Source: Desulfobacteraceae bacterium (GTDB taxonomy: Bacteria; Desulfobacterota; Desulfobacteria; Desulfobacterales; UBA11574). From it: a DNA stretch of 6,506 nucleotides. The notes below the pieces were generated by a model that searched no databases, had not been told where the DNA came from, and was given only the letters and a program-made list of their open reading frames with translations. How positions within the stretch are numbered: position 1 is the stretch's first letter; each line of letters starts with the position of its first letter. A program made the position numbers and the translations under genes. Of the stretch, positions 1 through 4,829 are shown in pieces. The stretch covers positions 1-6,506 of the forward strand of contig JABMQM010000666.1 in assembly GCA_013203195.1 (NCBI GenBank), written 5' to 3'.

Positions 1-11
1 GCCGCCAGGCC

Positions 12-36
12 GCTCCTCAAACGAAGTGCTCCTCAA
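12..36. repeat. Short direct repeat downstream of nadK
   Basis: The 9-mer GCTCCTCAA occurs at 12-20 and again at 28-36, with a 16-bp period. It lies in the non-coding stretch 1-110 downstream of the nadK stop. On the minus strand it reads as a few open codons running off the window edge, but nothing there can be recognised as a gene. Confidence 0.4.
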
Positions 37-60
37 GCATAGCGGTCCTTTTCCCCCCTT

Positions 61-84
61 CTTTGTGTCTTCGTGTCTTCGTGG
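61..84. repeat. Three tandem octamers of the CTTCGTGT type
   Basis: Three consecutive 8-bp units are visible: CTTTGTGT (61-68), CTTCGTGT (69-76) and CTTCGTGG (77-84). They sit 27 bp beyond the nadK stop codon. The same octamer family recurs with the same 8-bp period between livH and livM (3502-3525). No T-tract or stem makes this a terminator, and I see no other signal in 1-110. Confidence 0.6.
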
Positions 85-110
85 CTGAACTGTTACCAAA
101 AACTTAATAT

Positions 111-965
111 TTAGATGCGGCCACCGCTCCACCTTAACTTGGCTTTGAGGACATCAAAATAGGTCTGTTCCGGCATAACGATCATGTTGACGGGATGTGG
201 TGATTTGCTGATAACGATGGTATGGTCTTCATTGATCTCGAAGCCGGCCTGTCCGTCAAATGTCAGCATGACATCTATAGGCTTTCTGATAAGTCTGATT
301 TTGATGCTGGACGAATCGGAGACGATCAGTGGCCGGTTGGTCAAGGTGAAAGGGCATATGGGGGTTATAATGATCCCCGGAACTTCAGGGTGGACAATGG
401 GACCGCCGGCTGCCAGCGAGTAAGCGGTGGATCCGGTGGGGGTTGCAACAATCAGACCGTCGGCGCTGTAAGTGGTTAAATAGTGGTCGTCGATATATGT
501 GTTGATATGTGCCAGGCGAGCCAGGGCTTGTTTGTTGATGACAATATCGTTGAGTACGGTTTCACTCATAAGTTGGCGTTCACCTTGCATGACTTTGACG
601 TGGAGGCGCATTCGGGGTGTTATTGTAAACGCATTATTTAAAATGTCATTAGCAGCAGATAACAGATCTTCGGCTGCAGTTTCCGCCAAGAAACCGACCT
701 CCCCGAACTTGACGCCAATGATCGGGATATTCTGATCTCCGATCCAGCGCACCGCACTCAAAAAGGTGCCGTCTCCTCCCAGAACGAAAATGCAGAACAG
801 GTCCGAGGGGGCCAAGGTTTTGTCTTTGTCTGCGAATTTGCGGCTGGGAGGCAAATTATCTTTCCTGACCACATCAATATTTTTTGATCGCAGCCAATGT
901 TCAAGTTCATCGGCTGTCTTAACAGCCTCAGCATCCGGTTTGACGACAATCCCTATCTTTTTCAC
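111..965 (-). CDS. nadK: NAD kinase (ATP/polyphosphate-dependent NAD phosphorylation)
   Basis: Cytosolic enzyme that phosphorylates the 2'-hydroxyl of the adenosine ribose of NAD to make NADP. The 284-residue protein matches the bacterial NadK length (E. coli about 292). Visible family motifs are GGDGT at residues 63-67 (Asp65 is the expected catalytic Asp), the glycine-rich GVKFGEVGFLAE block at 84-95, the Asn-Asp pair at 139-140 in VLNDIVI (the NE/ND motif that binds nicotinamide ribose), and the long signature ADGLIVATPTGSTAYSLAAG at 168-187, followed by GPIVHP. The C-terminus ends KLRWSGGRI before a TAA stop. The start is GTG at 965, supported by AAGGAG 10 nt upstream, and the first residues MKKIGIVVKP are typical. 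It is transcribed away from the liv operon; recN often follows nadK in other genomes but is not visible here. No truncation or missing active-site residue is seen. Identification is secure. Confidence 0.96.
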   Translation of the reverse strand: MKKIGIVVKPDAEAVKTADELEHWLRSKNIDVVRKDNLPPSRKFADKDKTLAPSDLFCIFVLGGDGTFLSAVRWIGDQNIPIIGVKFGEVGFLAETAAEDLLSAANDILNNAFTITPRMRLHVKVMQGERQLMSETVLNDIVINKQALARLAHINTYIDDHYLTTYSADGLIVATPTGSTAYSLAAGGPIVHPEVPGIIITPICPFTLTNRPLIVSDSSSIKIRLIRKPIDVMLTFDGQAGFEINEDHTIVISKSPHPVNMIVMPEQTYFDVLKAKLRWSGGRI

Positions 966-975
966 GGCTAAGTGA

Positions 976-981
976 CTCCTT
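976..981 (-). promoter_or_regulatory. Ribosome binding site of nadK
   Basis: On the minus strand this reads AAGGAG, a strong Shine-Dalgarno, and lies 10 nt before the GTG at 965. It decides in favour of the GTG start, since no in-frame ATG with a better site is present nearby. Confidence 0.7.
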
Positions 982-1001
982 GTATCTTCTACCTAAATTG
1001 A

Positions 1002-1093
1002 TCCCGCAGCGCCAAACCATCGCCATAGCTGTTTTGGCGCGTCGGTGACTTGTTATAGCGCAGAGAAGCTGCCGATGGTTTGGCGCTGCGGGA
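1002..1093. repeat. Long inverted-repeat element with 21-bp perfect arms
   Basis: The arm at 1002-1022 (begins TCCCGCAGCGCC) is the exact reverse complement of 1073-1093 (ends GGCGCTGCGGGA). The 50-bp interior can continue the fold: AGCT 1027-1030 with AGCT 1067-1070, and GCGC 1037-1040 with GCGC 1058-1061, leaving a loop of 17 nt. The arms are GC-rich inside an AT-rich intergenic region. Neither strand has a proper T-tract next to the stem (only GTTTTAT on the plus side), and between divergent genes no terminator is needed. It may be a dispersed palindromic repeat (REP- or MITE-like) or encode a structured leader or RNA. I do not recognise the family. Confidence 0.75.
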
Positions 1094-1098
1094 GTTTT

Positions 1099-1148
1099 AT
1101 AAAATCGTATTACCTGAATCTCGTAAGATTCAGGTAATACGATTTTAT
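1099..1148. repeat. Perfect 23-bp inverted repeat with 4-nt loop
   Basis: Positions 1099-1121 (ATAAAATCG through GAATCT) are exactly complementary to 1126-1148, with only CGTA (1122-1125) between them. It follows the 1002-1093 element after 5 bp (GTTTT). It would form a 23-bp perfect hairpin in RNA from either strand, or a cruciform in DNA. There is no adjacent T-tract on either strand, so it is not a standard intrinsic terminator. Arms this long and perfect are unusual for an operator. Confidence 0.8.
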
Positions 1149-1190
1149 TACAAATATCTTAATCAAACAGCAAGTTGTTTTTGAAAATAA

Positions 1191-1219
1191 AGCATAGAAA
1201 TTCTTTTAGCTTGACTCAA
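1191..1219 (-). promoter_or_regulatory. Candidate sigma70-type promoter for nadK
   Basis: On the minus strand TTGAGT (1219 to 1214) is followed after 17 nt by TATGCT (1196 to 1191). The spacing is ideal, but the -10 is only a partial match. If used, the nadK leader would be roughly 220 nt long and pass through both long inverted repeats. The -35 overlaps the -35 of the livJ promoter on the other strand. This is inferred from motif matching alone. Confidence 0.3.
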
Positions 1220-1239
1220 CATTTTCATATCTTTATAAA
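1211..1239 (+). promoter_or_regulatory. Sigma70-type promoter of the liv operon
   Basis: TTGACT at 1211-1216 (5 of 6 to the -35 consensus) and TATAAA at 1234-1239 (5 of 6 to the -10) are separated by exactly 17 bp. The surrounding DNA is AT-rich. The predicted start lies near 1246, giving a leader of nearly 60 nt before the livJ ATG. It is the best promoter match I found upstream of livJ. Confidence 0.6.
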
Positions 1240-1253
1240 TAGCTTTATAAGAT
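1229..1253. promoter_or_regulatory. Operator-like imperfect inverted repeat over the livJ -10
   Basis: ATCTTTATAAA (1229-1239) and TTTATAAGAT (1244-1253) are inverted copies with one extra T in the left arm and TAGC between them. The element covers the putative -10 and transcription start, the position expected for a repressor site. It is also AT-rich enough to arise by chance. No regulator gene is present in the window. Confidence 0.3.
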
Positions 1254-1290
1254 TGGCATAATATGGATGTTTTATTAACAAAATTCAGAG

Positions 1291-1295
1291 GGAGG
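1291..1295 (+). promoter_or_regulatory. Ribosome binding site of livJ
   Basis: GGAGG, within AGAGGGAGGAA, lies 8 nt before the ATG at 1304. It is a near-perfect Shine-Dalgarno, clearly stronger than those of livH, livM and livG, and fits high expression of the binding protein. Confidence 0.8.
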
Positions 1296-1303
1296 AACAA
1301 ATT

Positions 1304-2488
1304 ATGATGAAGAATCACTTTGGAAAGCTTTTTGTTATGGCTATTCTCGTTTTTTTTGCCGGGTCTTTAATGTATTCATGCGGTGAATCTCAAAAACCTG
1401 CTGAACCTGCCAAAAAAGCTGAAGCGCCGGCCCCAAAAGCTATGGAACCGATTAAGATTGGTGTTGCCGGACCGCACAGCGGTGACCTGGCGTCTTACGG
1501 GATTCCAACAGTAAAGGCGGCGGAGCTTGTAGTTGAAAAGATAAATGGCAAGTGTGGCGTCAACGGTCGAAAGATCAAACTGATTATCGAAGACGATGTC
1601 TGTAAACCCGAAGTGGCTACCAACACAGCAACCAAGGTAGTGGGTGAAGGTGTTCACGCAGTTATAGGACACATTTGCAGTGGGGCCACCAAGGCTGCTC
1701 TGGGAATTTATAAAGAATCAAAAATAGCTGCTATTTCCCCTTCGGCTACCAACCCAGCCCTAACACAAAGCGGCGACTACCCCAATTTTTTCCGTACCAT
1801 CGCCTCCGACGATGCCCAGGCAAAACTTGAAGTCGATTTTGCCTTGGACGTATTGAAGTTAAAAAATATTGCTGTGCTGCATGACAAAGGTGATTACGGC
1901 AAAGGGCTGGCTGAGTTCGCCAAAAGCTTTCTGGAAAAAGACAGCCGGGCCAAAGTCGTTTTGTACGAAGGCATTACTCCGGGGGCTGTCGATTATTCTG
2001 CGGTTGTTCAAAAAATTAAACGCTCGAATGCTGAAGCGGTCATATTTGGCGGCTATCATCCTGAAGCATCCAAAATCGTTGCCCAGATGCGCAAAAAGAA
2101 GATGGATACCATATTCATTTCTGACGATGGTGTTAAGGATGACACGTTTATCAAAGTCGCAGGCAAGTACGCCGAGGGCGTGTATGCCACCGGCCCCATG
2201 GACACATCCAGTAACCCCATGGCAATCGAGGCCATTGCTGCCCATAAGAAAAAATACGGTTCAGATCCGGGTGCTTTTTTCCTCAATGCTTATGCAGCTA
2301 CGCTGGCGTTGCTCAATGCCATCGATAAATCTTGTTCAACAGATTATGATGACATCGTAAACGCGCTAAGAACCGAATTTGTCGCCACCCCCCTCGGCAT
2401 ACTCCGTTTTGATGAACGCGGAGATGCAATAGGTGTCGGTTTCTCCATTTACCAGGTCCAAAACGGTGTTTATGTTGAAATAAAATAA
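1304..2488 (+). CDS. livJ: Branched-chain amino acid ABC transporter substrate-binding lipoprotein
   Basis: Periplasmic Leu/Ile/Val-type binding protein (type I periplasmic-binding fold, HAAT family), 394 aa. Residues 9-22 form the hydrophobic signal core, followed by a lipobox-like L-M-Y-S-C with Cys26 as the likely lipidated residue. A Pro/Ala/Lys-rich linker (31-48) leads to the folded domain, which begins near IKIGVAGPHSG (50-60). Blocks resembling E. coli LivJ/LivK are IGHICSGAT (121-129), SPSATNPALTQ (145-155, amino-acid carboxylate/ammonium site), HDKGDYGKGLA (193-203), FGGYHPE (248-254) and DDGV (274-277). Cys100 and Cys125 match the conserved disulfide of E. coli LivJ. Asp275 stands where LivJ has a ligand-contacting Glu, so exact specificity is uncertain. 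ATG 1304 is chosen for its strong RBS; a second ATG follows directly. It is the first gene of the operon and is separated from livH by a stem-loop. The family is certain; the ligand is inferred. Confidence 0.93.
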   Translation: MMKNHFGKLFVMAILVFFAGSLMYSCGESQKPAEPAKKAEAPAPKAMEPIKIGVAGPHSGDLASYGIPTVKAAELVVEKINGKCGVNGRKIKLIIEDDVCKPEVATNTATKVVGEGVHAVIGHICSGATKAALGIYKESKIAAISPSATNPALTQSGDYPNFFRTIASDDAQAKLEVDFALDVLKLKNIAVLHDKGDYGKGLAEFAKSFLEKDSRAKVVLYEGITPGAVDYSAVVQKIKRSNAEAVIFGGYHPEASKIVAQMRKKKMDTIFISDDGVKDDTFIKVAGKYAEGVYATGPMDTSSNPMAIEAIAAHKKKYGSDPGAFFLNAYAATLALLNAIDKSCSTDYDDIVNALRTEFVATPLGILRFDERGDAIGVGFSIYQVQNGVYVEIK

Positions 2489-2507
2489 AAGCGAGCAACC
2501 ACTTTTT

Positions 2508-2538
2508 CCAGGGGCAGGCATTAAACGTCTGCCCCTGG
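2508..2538 (+). terminator. Intercistronic stem-loop between livJ and livH
   Basis: CCAGGGGCAG (2508-2517) pairs perfectly with CTGCCCCTGG (2529-2538). A further G-U and C-G pair extend the stem to 12 bp around the 7-nt loop ATTAAAC. The following CTTGTT is a weak T-tract, so termination would be partial at best. Stem-loops at this place, just after the binding-protein gene, are known in other ABC operons to protect the upstream mRNA or reduce read-through. Here that role is inferred. Confidence 0.6.
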
Positions 2539-2566
2539 CTTGTTAACACCTTCGAGTTGGCATCAT

Positions 2567-3469
2567 ATGGAGTATTTTCTTGAGCTTTTTTTGAGCGGAT
2601 TGATCCGTGGAAGTATTTATGCCCTGATTGCCCTGGGCTATACCATGGTTTACGGTATTATCGAACTGATCAACTTTGCCCACGGCGAAATCTATATGAT
2701 CGGTGCCTTTACCGCCCTGATTGTCGCCAGTGTCCTGACGATGTTAGGCTGGAATCAAATTGCCATCATTTTGCTGGCATCCGTTGTTGCGGTTATTTAT
2801 TCGTCTGCGTACGGCTATACCGTCGAAAAAATAGCCTATCAACCCCTGCGCGGTGCTCCGCGTCTGTCGGCGCTGATCAGTGCCATCGGCATGTCTTTGT
2901 TCCTTCAAAACTACGTGCTGCTGGCGCAGACATCCGATTTTATGCCCTTTCCCAGCCTTATTCCTGAATTTAAGTTTATGGAGTCCTATGAGCATATTAT
3001 CAGCTCGCCGGAGATCGTTATTCTCGCAACAACGACCCTGGTGATGATTTTTCTGGCGTTTTTGATCAAGTTTACCCGGATGGGCAAGGCCATGCGGGCA
3101 ACGGCCCAGGATCGGGAGATGGCCATGCTGGTTGGCGTCGATGTTGACCGGATTATCTCCTTTACGTTCATTATCGGTTCGGCCACAGCGGCTCTGGGCG
3201 GAGTTTTGATTGCCTCCCATATCGGCCAGATTAATTTTTATATCGGTTTTTTAGCCGGGATAAAGGCGTTTGTGGCCGCGGTGCTTGGCGGCATCGGCAG
3301 TATTCCGGGAGCGGTTGTGGGGAGCCTGGTGTTAGGATGGACCGAAAGCTTTTTTACCGGTTATGTCTCCAGCGATTACGAGGATGTTTTTGCATTTTTG
3401 TTTCTTGTTTTTATTCTTATTTTCAGGCCGTCGGGAATCATGGGCCGGGCGGAAACAGAAAAGGTGTGA
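2567..3469 (+). CDS. livH: Branched-chain amino acid ABC transporter permease LivH
   Basis: Inner-membrane channel subunit that pairs with LivM and receives ligand from LivJ. At 300 aa it is close to the family length (E. coli LivH about 308). The sequence is almost entirely hydrophobic segments. Conserved stretches are GLIRGSIYALIALGYTMVYG (11-30), INFAHGE (35-41), the cytoplasmic RMGKAMRATAQDREMAMLVGVD (171-192), which includes the region expected to contact the ATPases, and the segment 227-249, rich in Gly/Ala, with GIKAFVAAVLGGIGSIPGA. It ends with FRPSGIMG plus a short charged tail. ATG 2567 is chosen because it opens with the usual MEYFLELF-type start. A TTG at 2540 in the same frame would add nine poorly hydrophobic residues and abut the stem-loop. 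The SD is weak (GAG at 2554-2556). Intact; the call is secure, the start slightly less so. Confidence 0.94.
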   Translation: MEYFLELFLSGLIRGSIYALIALGYTMVYGIIELINFAHGEIYMIGAFTALIVASVLTMLGWNQIAIILLASVVAVIYSSAYGYTVEKIAYQPLRGAPRLSALISAIGMSLFLQNYVLLAQTSDFMPFPSLIPEFKFMESYEHIISSPEIVILATTTLVMIFLAFLIKFTRMGKAMRATAQDREMAMLVGVDVDRIISFTFIIGSATAALGGVLIASHIGQINFYIGFLAGIKAFVAAVLGGIGSIPGAVVGSLVLGWTESFFTGYVSSDYEDVFAFLFLVFILIFRPSGIMGRAETEKV

Positions 3470-3474
3470 TCCTC

Positions 3475-3495
3475 CAATTGAGTTCAACTCAATTG
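3475..3495. repeat. Perfect 21-bp palindrome between livH and livM
   Basis: CAATTGAGTT (3475-3484) and AACTCAATTG (3486-3495) are exact inverted copies around a single C at 3485. It begins 6 bp after the livH stop. With essentially no loop it suits a dimeric DNA-binding protein better than an RNA hairpin, but it could also be the edge of an inserted repeat. Confidence 0.65.
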
Positions 3496-3501
3496 AGTAT
3501 T

Positions 3502-3525
3502 TTTCGTGTTTTAGTACTTTCGTGC
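3502..3525. repeat. Octamer-periodic repeat of the TTTCGTGT type
   Basis: Units TTTCGTGT (3502-3509), TTTAGTAC (3510-3517, degenerate) and TTTCGTGC (3518-3525) run with an 8-bp period. They match the CTTCGTGT octamers near the window start (61-84), pointing to a repeat family used in several intergenic regions of this genome. Confidence 0.5.
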
Positions 3526-3530
3526 TTTCC

Positions 3531-3574
3531 CGCCTGCCAAAGTCTTGTACGGTGGACAGGCGTGGTATTTTTTT
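3531..3574 (+). terminator. Terminator-like hairpin with T-run upstream of livM
   Basis: CGCCTGCCA (3531-3539) can pair with TGGACAGGCG (3553-3562), with one bulged base and a loop of 13 nt. Five bases further on is a run of seven T (3568-3574), and the sequence stays T-rich to 3579. It lies between livH and livM in the direction of transcription, so it could cause partial termination inside the operon. The long loop makes it weaker than a classical terminator; it could also be a dispersed repeat. Confidence 0.4.
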
Positions 3575-3607
3575 CTTTTCCGGTTTATCCGGGTTGGGAT
3601 TTGCGAA

Positions 3608-4825
3608 TTGATTAGCGCTCGAGAAATAAAACGATCATTTCTGGTATCGATCTGGTTCATGTTTCTGACCTTTCCCATTATGGTCATCAAGGTCAATACC
3701 ATTGAAAATATTGTGGTCTGGCGCTGGAAAAACCTGTTTATCGTGGGCATCGGAGTTTTTTTGCTTTCTTTTGTCTGGCGTTATTTGATCAAACGCAAGG
3801 AAGTCGGAAAGAAAAAGGCTGAAGCAGGGGAACTGGTTAAGCCGCCAATCACCCAGCGAGTTCTGAAAGAGCCCAAATTTTATATCCCGGCACTGATTGC
3901 AGTTGCCGTTTTTGCAATCGCATTTCCGTTTGTGTTTTCCATGTACCAGACCAATATTATGGTTACGGCGCTGATTTATGTCGTCATCAGCCTGGGGCTT
4001 AACATCGTGGTGGGACTGGCCGGTCTGCTCGATTTGGGGTATGTGGCCTTTTATGCTGTGGGCGCCTACACCTATGCCCTTTTAAACTACCATTTCGGGT
4101 TGGGGTTCTGGACGGTTCTTCCCATCGGGGCTGCCATGGGTTTTCTTTTCGGGGTGCTTTTGGGCTTTCCAGTGTTGCGTCTGCGCGGAGACTACCTGGC
4201 CATTGTGACTCTCGGGTTTGGAGAGATCATCCGGCTTATCCTGGAAAACTGGAATGAATTCTCTTTCGGTCCCAGCGGAATTGCCAACATCCCCCGACCG
4301 GGCCTGTTCGGGATACAAATGTCCCTGCACAGTTCAATCATCTATCTCTATTTTCTGATGATCGGCCTTACCCTGTTTACCATTTTTGTGGTCAATCGTT
4401 TGCAGGATTCCAGGATCGGCCGCGCCTGGATCGCACTGCGGGAAGACGAGATTGCCTGCCAGGCCATGGGAATAGACAAAACCAAGACCAAGCTGACGGC
4501 TTTTGCATTAGGGGCTACCTGGGCCGGAATGGGCGGCGTTGTCTTTGCGGCCAAAACCACTTTTATCAATCCGGCCAGCTTTACCATATGGGAATCGATC
4601 ATTATCCTCTGTGTCGTCGTCATCGGAGGTATGGGGTCGATTATCGGAGTCATTATCGGAGCCTTGATTTTGATTCTTTTACCGGAGTACCTGCGGGCGT
4701 TTTCCGAATATCGCATGCTTATATTCGGTGCTGTCCTGGTCGTCATGATGGTCTTTCGTCCCGGCGGAATCATCAGTGATGTGCGGCGGATCTACCGGTT
4801 TGAAGAACGCGAAACAACAGCATAA
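3608..4825 (+). CDS. livM: Branched-chain amino acid ABC transporter permease LivM
   Basis: Second channel subunit of the transporter. From TTG 3608 it has 405 aa, in the range of long LivM proteins (E. coli 425). Two N-terminal membrane segments (about 12-27 and 43-58) and a charged linker (61-90) precede the conserved core: GLNIVVGLAGLLDLGYVAFYA (130-150), FPVLRLRGDYLAIVTLGFGE (187-206), the cytoplasmic GRAWIALREDEIACQAMGID (271-290) and VVVIGGMGSIIG (336-347), ending MVFRPGGI. The start is uncertain. TTG 3608 has GGGA 8 nt upstream and gives an N-terminus (ISAREIKRSFLVS) that looks right. An earlier TTG at 3545 would translate through the terminator-like hairpin, and ATG 3659 would remove most of the first membrane segment. 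The gap before it is large for this operon, whereas livG follows after only 4 bp. The family call is secure. Confidence 0.92.
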   Translation: MISAREIKRSFLVSIWFMFLTFPIMVIKVNTIENIVVWRWKNLFIVGIGVFLLSFVWRYLIKRKEVGKKKAEAGELVKPPITQRVLKEPKFYIPALIAVAVFAIAFPFVFSMYQTNIMVTALIYVVISLGLNIVVGLAGLLDLGYVAFYAVGAYTYALLNYHFGLGFWTVLPIGAAMGFLFGVLLGFPVLRLRGDYLAIVTLGFGEIIRLILENWNEFSFGPSGIANIPRPGLFGIQMSLHSSIIYLYFLMIGLTLFTIFVVNRLQDSRIGRAWIALREDEIACQAMGIDKTKTKLTAFALGATWAGMGGVVFAAKTTFINPASFTIWESIIILCVVVIGGMGSIIGVIIGALILILLPEYLRAFSEYRMLIFGAVLVVMMVFRPGGIISDVRRIYRFEERETTA

Positions 4826-4829
4826 TGCT

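Noticed and set aside
1..40. Minus-strand codons from 40 or 36 to the window edge as a new gene downstream of nadK
   Set aside because: The ATG frame stops after seven codons. The alternative TTG frame runs open but is only 12 codons long, lies in direct repeats and has no recognisable content.
1254..1268. TTGGCATAATATGG as a sigma54 (-24/-12) promoter for livJ
   Set aside because: The -24 half TGGCA is present, but the required GC at the -12 position is missing (AT instead). The sigma70-type pair just upstream is far better.
1859..2245. Minus-strand open frame of 128 codons inside livJ
   Set aside because: It is fully covered by the conserved binding-protein gene, with no ribosome site and no family resemblance.
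2540..2566. TTG at 2540 as the livH start
   Set aside because: It directly abuts the GC-rich stem-loop, has no ribosome site, and adds residues not expected at the LivH N-terminus. ATG 2567 fits the family.
2744..3220. 158-codon open frame on the minus strand inside livH
   Set aside because: It is antisense to a clearly conserved permease. Its composition (rich in His, Arg, Gln, Asn) is what reversed membrane-protein codons give, and it has no recognisable domain.
3545..3607. TTG at 3545 as the livM start
   Set aside because: The added residues are encoded by the terminator-like hairpin and T-run and do not look like LivM. TTG 3608 has a better upstream GGGA and a plausible N-terminus.
4776..4829. 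GTG/ATG at 4776-4779 as the livG start
   Set aside because: It would overlap livM by 50 bp and add 18 residues before the normal MEPILEV start of the ATPase domain.
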